Assembly: GCA_036362985.1 (NCBI GenBank)
Contig: JAYGXS010000005.1
Coordinates: 25,143,421-25,207,420 of the forward strand
Direction: 5' to 3'
DNA length: 64,000 bases
Source: Ligula intestinalis
Lineage: Eukaryota > Platyhelminthes > Cestoda > Diphyllobothriidea > Diphyllobothriidae
Each line of letters starts with the position of its first letter. Position 1 is the stretch's first letter. Both the position numbers and the translations under genes were made by a program. Shown here in pieces: positions 22,122 to 32,882 of this stretch. Under the pieces are notes generated by a model. That model was not told where the DNA came from and did not search any database. It saw only the letters and a list, made by a program, of their open reading frames with translations.

Positions 22122-22640
22122 ATGTCCATTCCCACAGAAAAATTGCTAACTATCTTGCAGCAACAACAAACTCAATTCGAAGTGGCCCACCTGATGTGGA
22201 TGGAGTCCATGATACAAAACTTCAGCCTGCTTTTTTCTGACCCAGGTTCTTCTGCGAGACAGTTCACATCAGCGGACACAGCAGCTGCTTCTATCATTGA
22301 GTTCATTTATGATCCCGACTCTTGCGTTACTTTCGACGCTTGGTTTTAACGTTGGAAAGACAAATTCCGTGTGGAGTTTGCCAAACCTGATGATGCTTGG
22401 AAGGTGCGCTTGCTGTTAGGCAAACTTGGCACCGAAAAACACGAGCGGCACACAGATATCATTCTGCCGAATAACCCTCGTGACTTCACTCTCGACGAAA
22501 CCGTCAACCGCCCATCAGATATCCTCAACAAGAAGTCCTTACTGTTTAGCATTCGGTACCAGTGCCTCGAGCTGGTAAACGACGAGACAGATTATTTTCT
22601 GACACTAGCCAGTATGAAAGAAGTAGAAGAATTATCATAA
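22122..22640 (+). pseudogene. Gypsy (CsRn1-like) gag relic
   Basis: The frame starts MSIPTEKLLTILQQQQTQFE 28 bp after the LTR and reads through a VAHLMWMESM and FDAWF segment. A TAA stop at about 22348 breaks it. The same frame then continues WKDKFRVEFAKPDDAWKVRL, LPNNPRDFTLDE and FSIRYQCLELV. This is the capsid part of gag from flatworm Gypsy elements, forming the virus-like particle that packages element RNA. No zinc knuckle, protease or reverse transcriptase follows, because the element is cut by the polypurine tract of the next PLE. It is clearly a dead fragment. Confidence 0.75.
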
Positions 22641-22793
22641 TAATGATAATAATAATAATAAGAAGAAGAACAAGAAGAAGAAGAATAAGAAGAACAAGAA
22701 GAACAAGAACAAGAAGAAGAACAAGAAGAACAAGAGGAAGAAGAAGAAGAAGAAGAGCAAAAAGAAGAAGGAAAAGAGGAAGAAGAAGAAGAA

Positions 22794-22849
<56 letters not shown>

Positions 22850-22873
22850 AGAAGAAGAAGAAGAAGAAGAAGC
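22621..22873 (+). repeat. Polypurine (GAA/GAC-like) tract, about 250 bp
   Basis: Nearly pure purine on the + strand (GAA, AAC and GAG triplets; CTT-type on the minus strand). It abuts the PLE tail that starts at 22874 on the minus strand, where other PLE copies have only 2-3 CTT units. It is probably a hugely expanded PLE 3' microsatellite tail. Leu- and Arg-rich open frames across it are artefacts of the repeat. Confidence 0.85.
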
Positions 22874-24539
22874 GAAACAAGAGGCTTATTGCCCTGACGT
22901 TTCGGATTAACTCGGGAATCCTTAACCATAGGTAATAGAATAACAGTGTGAGACATGCGCAGATAGGGTGATACATGCACAGAATACATGGTATTTATAG
23001 TTCGTAGCGGTCACCCACATGCGTACTATAATTTTCAGCTTCTTTAGCCACCGCTTAAGGTCTTTATTAGTGCAATGATGGGTCATTAATTACCACAGCG
23101 TTCTTTTCCGCTTCAGATGCAGGCTTGATAATTGCACGACAATTATTCCCGCTGTCGGCAGAGTTGTCGCTGCGCCCCATCCTTCCTATGTGACTGATTC
23201 TCTCGCTCAGGAAATTTCTGCGTACACCGTATGGGAACGCCAAATCGTTGCGCTTGTTGATGGACTGGGGGCCTGAGAACCATGACTCGAGCAGCTCGCG
23301 GCTCACGCTGTTGTCACCTCTTGCGAGAATCTCGGCCTCGTCAAACTTGAAAATATGGCCGAGTCCCATCGAGTGAGCTGCAAACTTAAAGTTGGCACCT
23401 TTCTTCCTCACCGCCGCTGCATGCTCGGTCATTCGCGTCCGGAGTAATCTCCCGGTTGCTCTGACGTAGTTGCTTTGTCCACAACTACACCAGATCCGGA
23501 AAATGACTCCAGCCGTATCCTGCCGTGGCAGTGGGTCTTTTGGCCTCATGACCCAGCGCCTGCTGGTTGCTTCTGGCCTGTGCGCAACTCCAACTGCAAG
23601 TGGGTAGAGCAGATGGCTGACCGCTTCCGTAACATTCTTCACGTACGGAAGGGCCCGCCAAACGTTTGGAGCAGTTGGGCGTGGCTTCTTCTCTCGTTTG
23701 CGTGTGCACTGGTTGACAAAGTGGCGCGGATAACCATTTGCTCTCAGTACCCCTCGAACAAATTATAATTCTGGAACTTTGTCATCCGCTTCGCTGTAAT
23801 GTGTCTCGACGCGCCGGAATAGCGCTCTTATGCAGCTGTGTTTGTGACCGATTGGGTGATTACTGTTGCAGTTCAGGACTTGCATAGTGTTGGTTGCTTT
23901 CCTGAACACTTAAGTTTTTAGGCCATCATCGTCTTTGCGGTAAACAAGGACATCCAGGAACGCCAACTGGTTGTTTTATTCTTCCTCCATCGTAAATTGA
24001 ATGTCCGGGAAGACGGCGTTTAGACGTTCTGTGAAGGTCAGAACCTGATCCCGCTCAATAACGACAAAGATGTCATCCACATATCGAGCCCAGAATTTCG
24101 GTCTGTGGTGTTGGAAATCCACCGACTCCAACCGTTGCAGGACCGCCTCTGCTATGAGTCCGGAAATGGGCGAGCCCATAGGCGTGCCCTTCACCTGCTT
24201 GTAGATAGTTCCGTTGAAGGTGAAGTACGTCTTCAGGCAAAACTTGAGGAGCTGGAGGACTGTGGCATGCTCGAGGCGATTCTCCGTTTCATCTTACTTC
24301 TCTCGTAGGAGTAGTTGGATAGTCTCAACTGCCAGGTCCTGTGGAATAGAAGTAAAAAGGGACGTGACATCAAAGGAAACCATGATATCTTTGGCAGTAG
24401 GCTTACCCCTTTAAATTGTGTTGATGACCTGACTGTTGTGGCTGAATCAGCGGTCAAGAATTAATGCCGTCGGAACAGTCACTTAGAATTCTGTAGGTTG
24501 GAGTTGCTTTAAGAGATACGATTGTCCGGAGGGGTGCGC
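22874..24539 (-). pseudogene. PLE copy: reverse transcriptase plus GIY-YIG, frameshifted
   Basis: The most complete PLE here. On the minus strand it gives in order: an RT start-like segment (RTIVSLK, then TADSATTVRSSTQF, 24539-24420), VTSLFTSIPQDLAVE, the conserved KGTPMGSPISGLIAEAVLQ, the catalytic ARYVDDIFVV (24194-23976), the NHPIGHKHSCIRALFRRVE thumb region, then GIY-YIG (23642-23067: GQSNYVRATGR, RMTEHAAAVRKK, MGLGHIFKFDEAEILARG) with an NNSADSGNNC tail. The enzyme copies element RNA and nicks target DNA. YVDD is intact, but several frameshifts and an internal stop break the frame, and YVRATGR replaces YVGETGR. The 3' tail has AATCCGAAACGTCAGGG near 22894 and joins the polypurine tract. 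Confidence 0.85.
22890..22935 (-). ncRNA. Hammerhead-like PLE tail lacking the CTGANGA core
   Basis: Minus strand: GGATT and AATCC form a perfect 5-bp helix II directly before GAAACGTC. The expected CTGANGA before helix II reads TATGGTTAA here and CTATTATTAA at 20285, so this subfamily has lost that core. Sequence relationship is clear; ribozyme activity is unlikely. Confidence 0.45.
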
Positions 24540-24672
24540 CCTCTTTGTGCACCTTAGGGAGAGCACACCCCTCCGGCCAATCGTATCTCTTTAAGGGAAC
24601 TCCAACCGAGAGAATTCAAAGTGGCTGTTCCGACGACTCAAATTCTTTACCGCTGATTCAGCCACAACAGTC
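24431..24672. repeat. Palindrome joining two PLE copies
   Basis: The left arm 24431-24539 and right arm 24562-24672 are inverted copies with a 22-bp spacer (outer ends GACTGTTGTGGCTGAATCAG and its complement). Each arm encodes the same RT N-terminal segment, so two PLE copies meet head to head. Confidence 0.85.
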
Positions 24673-25358
24673 ATATGAGGAAATTATTCTTCACTGTGAG
24701 AGAAACAATCCCATCTCTCACAAAAGGCTTTCCGTTCACAGTCTACTACGTCGAGTGAAGACACACTGTTCTGACGGTGAAACATACCGAGCCGAACTAA
24801 ATTATCTGTTTGCTTGATTTTCCCAGCATGGTTTTCCCAAATATATGTACGCTGATACATGAAGCAACAACAACAACCTAGAGAAAACGAAATAGATAGT
24901 TCCACTCAAGCGCCACAACCAAATGCATAGCAAATCCTTCCTTACATAGCGAATTCTTTTGAACTCTTTGAAAGTCCCTTGAGGAAATACAAAATAAAAG
25001 TAGCGCACAGACCAACGACTATGGTACGCGGGGTTGGCTATTTCGATAGAAAAAAAGTTGTTTACAAGATCCCCTGCGAAGCTTGCAATACCGTATACTG
25101 CGGCCAAACAGGAAGGTCCGTCTCTTCACAAATTAATGAACACCAAGTGGCAGTAAAAAGACGTGACCATTTAGCCGAAGTGGCTATGCATATCTTTGAT
25201 ACAGGACACAGCTTTGTATGAGACAAAACACGCATTGTCGGAGTTTTCTCCGGAAACGAGACTCCGAATTTCTTGAGGCCATGCTGTCCGATGATTTAGG
25301 TATCAACCACAACATAGAATTAGATAGTATCTATAAACACCTAAAAGAACCGTGTTAG
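24562..25358 (+). pseudogene. PLE copy on + strand with internal RT deletion
   Basis: After the palindrome arm, the sequence jumps near 24673 from the RT start segment to an RT-thumb-like stretch (NNPISHKRLSVHSLLRRVKTH). It then reads KYKIKVAHRPTTMV, KKVVYKIPCEACNTVYCGQTGR, INEHQVAVKRRDHL and MHIFDTGHSF. A frameshift follows, then FLEAMLSDDLGINHNIELD and a stop at 25358. This is the GIY-YIG region of a PLE from another subfamily than 22874-24539. YCGQTGR keeps the catalytic Tyr, Gly and Arg pattern. The catalytic RT core is deleted, so it could not have moved by itself. Confidence 0.75.
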
Positions 25359-26130
25359 AGACGAAGGCCACAAAACACAGACTGACATGACAGAAAATTT
25401 CCTAGTCCATCCTGCACATGGAATTGCCAATGAGCTTCGCACCATAAACGGCTGTTAATTTACGCAACTAAAAAACGGGTGGTCGTAAATTGCTAGTAGG
25501 CGTACGCTTACGGTGGCCTATTTGTCAACTGCAACTCCGAGCACATTGCTGAAAATCGTAACCCAGAAGGTTGCTGCGGCAAACACAGTAGGCTGCAGTA
25601 AATAATTAATCTCAGAGCACGTCCACATGGGAGGCGTGCTCCTTAATCTGTAACCGGGCTGTAGGTCTTCCCTTCTGTTAGGGGTGATTGGTTAGCGGAG
25701 GCCAAGCAACAATTGAGCGTCGTCTATGAACAAAGCTAGCACTAGCCCCACCCCAAATCTGATCAGCCTATAGGAGTCTGCCGCCTAGCCCAACTGCGCG
25801 TGATTCATCCTGTCCTCGGCTACCCTAACTTGCATCCCACAGGATTAAGTAACTCACGCAGGCTTTTTAAACGGCATCGATTGACTCACAGTTTTAAACG
25901 TGCGTACACTTTATGCCAATCAATACTTCCGCCTCATCTAATTGGTGGCAGCCAAGTGAGCAAAAGCTTCACTCACCAACTCACAACTTATCAGGCACAC
26001 CAGGTGTTCAGATCTACCTGACAGCAGGCTGGTGACACGTAACCGGGGGACATAGCCGGTGTTGACACACGAACACACCAGGTTATACCAAGTGCATTTT
26101 TCTCCTTTGTTATTTCAAGATGCTTATAAT
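25359..26130. other. No gene; LTR-like fragment at 25915-26045
   Basis: 25915-26045 (CAATCAATACTTCCGCCTCA) matches part of the LTR at 30059-30750. The remainder is unrecognised. Confidence 0.4.
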
Positions 26131-26690
26131 TTCAGGTTTATTTTGCTGAACACTTGCACAAAAAACATTCTATGTCGTGTACTCCTTTCGTGGCATACAA
26201 CGTCTTCTTCAAAGTGCTGCTTAACTTGAGGAAACGTATCTTTCCGTTTTAAAGTCTTTTTTGTCTGTCAAATTGCATTGGATGTAAACAAGGTCGTATA
26301 TTTTATGACCAAAAGTAATAAGCGAATAGAAAGGAGACGTAAGGAATATACACTTGCGGTTTTAAAAAATCTCGTTAGTCGATACTTTTGTAAAACCGAA
26401 TAGTATCCTTTCTTAAAATATAGAATTTTAAGGAGACGTAAGCTACTACTAAAATAGAACACGAAAGAATACGTTGATGCATTCCTTTTATAAAACATAT
26501 TTGGATTTACAAGGACATCGAATATAAGTAGGGGGAGGAAAATAATCCCTTTTAAGTAGTTATTTTTTTCGAAAAGTTGTTTTTCAGGCGGTCGGTAGGT
26601 AGCTTATTTCAAAACCGGCATCCTGACATGATTTAAATACCATGAGATTATGCTGCACGATGCCAAGTACTACTAAAACCCTACTTCAGT
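26131..26690. mobile_element. Fold-back element FB5, degraded
   Basis: A CACTTGCACAAAAAACATTC block near 26150 and a TAAAACATATTTGGATTTACAA block near 26490 resemble the inverted arm pieces of FB1. A CCGGCATCCTGACATGAT-like end lies near 26620. The arms are poorly preserved. Confidence 0.45.
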
Positions 26691-26847
26691 AATGTTTTCG
26701 AATTGAAAGAAAACTATGTCATAATTTCGTTCAATATTTCATGAGATAGAAAATCTACTGCATATATGTATATCTGTCCGTCGGTTTTTTTGTTCTCCTG
26801 AATTCGGTGCTGGTATTACTTCAAACAATACTTATTTCATGTCACAG

Positions 26848-27008
26848 ATTCAGACTGGAAGGTCCAACTCTACACCTCCGAGTCGGCTTACAATTCCCTC
26901 GTCGTGTTGGTCGTCTATGGAGTGGACGGCTGTTCAGGCCCAATCATTCTTGGTGCAAGTGGAAGCGAGAAGGGGCTCTTTCGTGCTGGCAATGTGGATG
27001 AGTTCAAG
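26848..27008 (+). CDS. LOXHD1-like: Tandem-PLAT (LOXHD1-like) protein, exon A
   Basis: The exon follows an acceptor (ATTTCATGTCACAG) and ends before a GTAGTT donor. It is 161 nt, starting in codon position 2 and ending in phase 0. It encodes the first strands of a PLAT/LH2 beta-sandwich: SDWKVQLYTS, then LVVLVVYGVDGCSGPIIL, then GLFRAGNVDEFK. These match the Y-x-V-x-V-x-T, LYG-x-x-G-x-(S/T)GP and F-x-x-G-x-VD-x-F signatures. PLAT domains bind lipids or membrane-associated proteins, and long tandem arrays are typical of LOXHD1. The next exon continues the fold after a 99-bp intron. The upstream exon supplying the first codon base was not identified. Confidence 0.85.
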
Positions 27009-27107
27009 GTAGTTCATGTGTGTGTGTGCGTCCGCCGGCCTTTCCGCCAATACTTTTTTCCCAGGATCTATTTACTGACACTCCCCCCCCTACTTGCCTT
27101 ATTGTAG

Positions 27108-27200
27108 GTTAGTCTCCGCGGCATTGGGCAGATATTCAAAATCCGCCTTGAAGTCAACCCCGTTGACGATTCTGAACTGCCCTATTGGGGCCTCCAGCAG
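27108..27200 (+). CDS. LOXHD1-like: Tandem-PLAT (LOXHD1-like) protein, exon B
   Basis: 93 nt, phase 0 at both ends, between acceptor TTATTGTAG and donor GTCAGC. It encodes VSLRGIGQIFKIRLE, then ELPYWGLQQ. This is the central PLAT signature LG-x-(I/L)-x-K-(I/L)-R followed by the conserved Trp of the W-x-L strand. It directly continues exon A (DEFK to VSLRG). The intron that follows is 5,682 bp and contains two PLE fragments, an LTR and a fold-back element. Confidence 0.85.
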
Positions 27201-27439
27201 GTCAGCATACGGGAAATTATTTACATTTGCAGACTTTTAAGCGGTGTTAGTTAATCTAAAAGAAGATAGCAGTTTTGGTTTGAAAAAGTCGAAATAATGG
27301 GGTTAGAATCATCGATAATTTTCTGCTCACCGGACTGTGGTTGCTTGTCCGCTGACCTTTGGGACAGCTGAGCCGGACGTCCTTTTTCAAACTGTGAACT
27401 GATTTTATCGATTAGCAATTCAAATTTGGAACGATTGGG

Positions 27440-27880
27440 ACTTCAACTACGTTCAAGAAACAGGGCGCAAATTGCAGACCCGGCTACATGGACACAAAGC
27501 GGCGGCCTGGAGACTTGACCCAAACTCGCAGCTTGCAACACATATTGGACAGACTGGCCGCAACTTCGATATTCGGGGAGCAACCATCGTAGACCGAGGA
27601 AGAAAGAGTGGCGCTTAGTATATGGTACTCGGAAGCCAACTGCGTCAACAGGCATCTGGTCCTTCCCGCGGCCTGCAGAGTCCTACGTCATTACGTAAGT
27701 AAAGGACAGGACCAGGTCAAACCGAACTTTGGCTTTGTGAACAAAGACGGCCCTTTGACGAAACCAGCGGAAGAGGGGGCAGGAGTGCGTGCATCCTCTA
27801 CCGTAGGGAGGGACAGAACCAAACACTAACTGCCGCCAAGTTATGCCAAAATTCACACGGTGGGCCAAGCACTAAATGGA
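27440..27880 (+). pseudogene. PLE GIY-YIG fragment in intron
   Basis: Reads TRLDGHTAAWRLDPNSQLAT, then HIGQTGRNFDIRGATIVDRG, then after a frameshift SEANCVNRHLVLPAACRVL. This is the C-terminal half of the PLE endonuclease (H-x-x-A-x-RR-x-D, the TGH-like segment, and W-x-S-x-x-x-x-NRH). A related piece lies at 61595-61850. It is a dead fragment in the same orientation as the PLAT gene. Confidence 0.65.
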
Positions 27881-28559
27881 GAATAATCGATCAGCCCATG
27901 GACAACACGTACAACCACAACTTTAATTTCTTGACCCATAAAGTCAGTTCACGCTTTGACAAAGGACAGCCGGCCCAGCTGTCCGAAACTGCAGCAACAA
28001 GCAAACATATTCCGGTGAACACAAAATTATCTATGAAAAAAGGTGTCCGGCAGTTAAATAGGGCAGCAGCATGCACACCGGTCTATTCGACTAAAAATAT
28101 CACTTTATGCTTTACGGTAGTGCAGAATGCTACTTTTGTGACGGTAAGGACTACTGTCGTGAAAGAATCAGAAAAAAAATGTGATAATTAGTGCCTCTTG
28201 TGTATTTTGAAGCAGACTAAGGAATGCGATTATCGACCCGGATCATGTTTAACCAAAGTCGACCATTTTACCGTGTTAACCGGTCGGTGGGTGGGGGACC
28301 TTCGAGTAGTTGTGCACGTAGACTTCGTCAACTGGTGCTGTCTTCAGATTTGCTTACTTGAATATATCAACACATTCCCCGAGTGAGGGGCTTCGTTGTT
28401 CTGTGCGAGCGGTCGGATATGTGGGCTTTGGTCTCAGCGACTCCTTTCCAGTTCCTAAACCGTGTCCCGTAACCATGGACAGCTTTTTTAGCATTTAAAC
28501 ATGTGTGTATATAATTGCATACTTTGAAATACGGGCATCCCAAGATATTTACCTGAGAT

Positions 28560-29400
28560 GGAAAAGGCCTCTTTATGAAACTTGAATCGTGATGCGTAAG
28601 TTTTCGAGGCTGGTTCCCCAGCTCGTCATCAGGCTATGGCATATGTACAGGAACAATTGCCTTAATTGACCGTGCCTAACTAAGTATACCACAAGTAGCT
28701 GAAGTCTGCAACAATAGGCGTTGCATACATTTTGTCATCCTGCCGTGGTTGGCCGCGTGCCTTCCACTTTGACCTTCAGATAATTACAGCTCACGTCCAA
28801 ATCGATATGTCTGTTGATGTATGCATGATCAAAGTATATTGCCTCCAGGAATTTATGGCCTTTTCTAGTTGGGCAAATGCAAACCACCCATGTGTTATCC
28901 GCGCGAATTTGTGACCGGATTTTAGTGTGTGCATGGCCACCTGGGATAAGTGGTCTCGTCTTCTGACCGTTAATTTATGTCCGAGATCTTGCAGATGACA
29001 CCTTATCTTTCAGGATAGCCTACCTTGTCCTTTAGGGTATACAAACTTTGAACATAAGGTGGTTGTGAGTTGGTGTGGCACTTGTATTTAATATTTTCGT
29101 AGTTGACTTTCGACAAGCTCAGACACATTTTTCACGTATGGAAGAGTTCGCTAGGTCATTGTTTTGGAAGCCTGGATGGTATCATCATTTTAAATACACC
29201 TTTGCTTGGATTCCTGTTGTTTCATGCACTGACGCACTAAGTTTCTTGGATGTCCATTCCTGGAGAATAGTTGGGGGATATATTTTATTTCAGCTTGGTA
29301 TATTTATTCATCAGAGCAGTGGGTTTTCGGTCGATTATTTCTGCTGGGAGATCACCCATTGGTGGAAGGTACGGGTTATTGCATCCCCGTCAACCCCAAT
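28560..29400 (-). pseudogene. PLE fragment with hammerhead-like tail, in intron
   Basis: On the minus strand: TLPYVKNVSELVESQLRKY near 29150, then after frameshifts HKLTVRRRDHLSQVAMHTLK and SGHKF, then a tail ending in a hammerhead-like core at 28634-28595. This order (RT-thumb linker, GIY-YIG, terminal ribozyme) is the PLE 3' half, close to the copy at 24562-25358. The YVGQTGR strand is lost. It lies opposite to the host gene, so a transcript of that gene would carry its antisense. Confidence 0.65.
28595..28634 (-). ncRNA. Hammerhead-ribozyme-like motif with good helix II
   Basis: Minus strand: CTGATGA (28632-28626), then CGAGCTGG, a GGAA loop and CCAGCCTCG, then GAAA. CTGG pairs with CCAG, and CGAG with CTCG apart from one bulge, a well-formed helix II. 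The sequence after GAAA (ACTTAC) lacks a clear GTC. Confidence 0.5.
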
Positions 29401-30058
29401 TTTGACGGTTAGGTTGAGAAGACTCTGCAGTTTAATCTCGGTGCGACAATGCGGAAACTGAAGCACTCCTGCATGCTATGCTCAGGAGGAATCTGTTGAT
29501 CTGGCTATGATAATTCAGATCCCCGGAAGCGGATTTGGGTGCAAAAACTAGCAGCACATGATCTTAAACTTCGCGAGTTGGGAAGACAACCGTCGGTGTG
29601 ATTTTGGTTCTCTGGACGTCTTCAGTTCTTACAGGCCTTCGTCGCCGTAACCACCAGAAAGATGGATGTCAAGCAGAAGCTAGCGTCATCTTTCTTTGGA
29701 CGCGTTTGGTGGCCCACGACTGCGGACTAGACGAATGCGTTTCAGATTTTATAATTATGGGCATATGTCGAACCCACCTTGGAGGTAGAATCCAATTATT
29801 AATGGAACGCGGAGCTTACTTCACGCTTATGACCAAGAGGTGTGCCCACCTCGGCTCAATGAAACTGTGATTTTTAATTCCGTTGACGATTAAGGGATTG
29901 GTGTTTTGCTGACGTTGACAGTATCCAGTCCCAAGTTTTAACGCAAATTTTTGGGCTGAACCGAAGGCGTCCTGTTCCAATGACTAAAGCTCAAAGTCTC
30001 ATTCAAATAGCAGTCTTCGTAAATAAGACTGAAGTTCTATCAGAGACTTAACAGATAA
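29401..30058. other. No gene recognised (intron)
   Basis: Open frames 29075-29461 and 29598-29870 on the + strand lie antisense to, or just beyond, the PLE fragment and carry no recognised domain. Confidence 0.4.
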
Positions 30059-30750
30059 TGTTGAGGAATGCACTCATAAACTCGTTGATGAACGTTCACC
30101 GACCAATAACGAAACTCACTTGTCCTGCTCTGCCTTGGGCCTCATTTCGCGAATCTGCGTCACGCAAACGCCACAAGCAACAGATAAAGCGGTCGTTCGG
30201 CCCTTTAGGTACAAGTCATGTACCCCTTTAACGGGTAACACGATCATGGGGGGCAAAGCAAGGTACAGCATACGTTATTTGGAATGTGCACTCATGCAAA
30301 ATGTCACGCACAAGTGTGTGGTGCTGTGGCAGCCTGCTACACTGACTTACGCTGCCCTTTTCACTTAGCCTCGTACGCTCGCTGTCTACTTGCGCGCGCT
30401 AAACTTCCCCAAAATTACTTTGTTAATCGCTGCGAGAGGCCCGTGATGTCTTCCAGCTCTCACGCTCTCGGCCCACTCGCCACTTTATACGCACACGCGC
30501 TTAGTTCTGATCAATACTTCCACCTCATCCGATTGGCGGCAGCCAGCAGAGCACTCATTTCGCAGCCAAAGCTTCACGCACCCACACAACTTCGTGAACA
30601 CACCCGGCGTACACACCTAGCTGGCATTTGATCCATAACAGAGCCGTTGTACCGTTTTATCTCCGACAATAAAATTCCGTCTACCAGCACTGGCTTCCCT
30701 GACTCTTGATTTTAGGGATCCTTCTGTTTTCGACACTATAACCTGCAACA
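30059..30750 (+). repeat. LTR of a CsRn1-like Gypsy element (about 692 bp)
   Basis: Begins TGTTGAGGAATGC and ends CTGCAACA, followed after two bases by a tRNA-Trp-type primer-binding site. A shorter copy lies at 34925-35402, with fragments at 25915-26045 and 63491-63590. No gag or pol frame follows, so it is a 5' LTR remnant in the host intron. Confidence 0.65.
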
Positions 30751-30752
30751 AT

Positions 30753-30770
30753 TGGTAGCCCCGACGTGAC
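30753..30770 (+). promoter_or_regulatory. Primer-binding site for tRNA-Trp
   Basis: TGGTAGCCCCGACGTGAC is complementary to the 3' end of eukaryotic tRNA-Trp plus CCA (expected TGGTGACCCCGACGTGAT), with three differences. CsRn1-clade Gypsy elements of flukes are known for tRNA-Trp priming. Confidence 0.65.
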
Positions 30771-31690
30771 TTGAGCACGCAACCTGCGACAGTGCTACGC
30801 ATAGCCGTAGGTTCGCACCGCGAGAGCCACTTACGCCAGATGCCACCTCTGGTCTTCTTGGCCTTTTCGTGATACCAGACCCAACAGAGAGAGGGTGCGG
30901 TAGATGTGGCGCAAGTTGAATAAGTCGTGTGCATTTCACTTCGTCCGCCATACTGTGGGGCACATAATAGCACACGGAGTTGACGTTTGAACCATTGTAA
31001 AGAAATAGCTGTGTTTCGACGATGCTACCACGACGTTGTAACTTGTCCTCTCTTATTAAACAATCTGCACAAATTAAGGCAAATGGAGGGACACTTAATT
31101 ATCTACTTTGTACGGAACGTAGGTATCAGGTAAGTGATGGGCAAGAAACTTATTCCAGTTTTAAATACAGTTATGTGGAGACGTTAATTGCCATCAATCC
31201 CTACGAAAGTATATATTCCAGTAACTGTGTCTGTTAATGTTAAAAAATTGACCGCTGTGAACCTAGGTTCGACATAGAAGACTAGGTGGATTAATTATTG
31301 TCCCCAAATATGGTCTCTGCTGGACTAATATTTTCGGTTTAGCAAACAAAAGCGCTCCTAAAAACCAAATTTAGCATCTGCGTTTCAGTTTGATAGCCAT
31401 GGAAAGTTAGTGAGTTAGGTAATTGGTAGGTCTGGCATATAGGTGTCACCAAAAGATCACATAACCTCTATAATGCGCAAACGGTAGTAAGGTATAAAAT
31501 ATTCCTATGGCGTGTAGTGATAGCAAATATTTATTTATTCTACCCCGAATGATTCTTTACAATTGTTGAAAAATAACTTGAGCGAAACTACAGGCATAGT
31601 AAATATGTAGACACTTGCACAGGACAGAAGCATTGCATTAATAAAGAAGCTATTACATTAGTTGTAACGTCTGGTTTTGTTACCTACTGA
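30771..31690. other. No gene recognised (intron)
   Basis: Sequence after the primer-binding site is not recognisable as gag. Minus-strand frames of 79-118 codons have no recognised domain. The region becomes AT-rich from 31050. Confidence 0.4.
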
Positions 31691-32480
31691 GTAAGTTTAT
31701 AGTACTGATTATCATGAAGTCTATTCTGAAGTCATTTCAGTCACGAAAGGCTGCCGGCTTTTTAACAAACTTCTTTCACACCGCCAACTAAACGTATGTA
31801 CTGAAAATAATGGCTACTGTAGTAGTATGCCTTGTTATCATTGATTTTGACTGCCTTTATAAATTCAAATATATTTTATGGAAAAAATCGATGAAACATA
31901 TTATTTCTTGTATTCGTTTGGTAGTAAATTAAGCCTTCTTTAAATTGTATACTTAGAAAGGATAACTCTACATGTTTAAAAAGTTTTTTAATGGCCGATT
32001 AATTATTCAACCTACTGACTGCTACGCTTGAATTCAAGGTTTACAAACTGCGCGCTGTGTACTTCTTGTTTAAAGAAAAGTACGTTTTATCCTATAGTTT
32101 GAGGAAGAAGTCTCATAGTTTTCATAAAATATTGAACAGATGTGGTTCATGCTGTATACATTACACGCAACATTAACAAATTGGTGGACGTGATGTGTAA
32201 TGAATGAACACCTCACAATCCTAAAAAAGCTCATAATTAGAAACTTTTTAAAACCGCATTACACCCTTTCTTTAAGTGGACACTTTAAAGAAGGCATAAT
32301 TTGCTACCAAACGTCTACAAGAAATAATTTTTTCGTGTCTGTTTTCCATAAAATGTATTCAATTTTTTAAAGGCATTCAAAATCAATGCTTTAAATGCAT
32401 ACTGCTTAAGCAGCGACTTTTTACAGTGCATACGTTTTGTAAGCGGCCAGAAATAAGCTCGTTAAAAATCCGGCATTTCG
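31691..32480. mobile_element. Fold-back element FB4, in intron
   Basis: Arms of about 240 bp are inverted copies: a CCGGCTTTTTAAC block near 31755 against a GTTAAAAATCCGGC block near 32465, and TGACTGCCTTTATAAATTCA near 31850 against its counterpart near 32370. Same family as FB1 and FB3. No TA duplication was confirmed. Confidence 0.65.
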
Positions 32481-32882
32481 CTTTTTCCTCTGCGCTTACG
32501 CAAACCTCGCTTGCTCCCTTTGTTCCGACCCGTGCCTGGCGTTTGTTATAAGCACGAACGCAGGGCTAGCCCAGCTATGTTGTCCCGAGCGCCCACACGA
32601 GAGAAGTCAGTCGGCCAAGAGGTTAGGTGTGCTCACATAGAATAAGCCAAGCAAGTCAAGTCTTACAAAAGGCTGCAGTGTATTTATTAAGTCCGCTCCA
32701 TGAACAGGCGTCAGCGACAAAGGACCAATCAGCTATCAGGAAAAAATCGATAGCCACAGCGCGCGCTCTCATGACAGCAGCGTGGTGTTGCCGTCTGTGG
32801 CCTTTTCGTGAGATGCGTAGTCTTGAAAATGGTCGCATTCCCAACACTCATACTCTAGGGTTTTTTTCCAAATTCCACCCAG
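32481..32882. other. Intron 3' end, no gene
   Basis: Ends with a pyrimidine-rich stretch (GGTTTTTTTCCAAATTCC) and the acceptor ACCCAG for exon C. Confidence 0.5.

Noticed and set aside
22546..22989. Leu-rich (minus) and Arg-rich (plus) open frames of 110-147 codons
   Set aside because: They are translations of the polypurine/polypyrimidine tract and its edges, with no domain content.
29075..29461. A 128-codon plus-strand open frame as a real gene
   Set aside because: It lies antisense to a PLE fragment readable on the minus strand, and shows no domain or splice borders.
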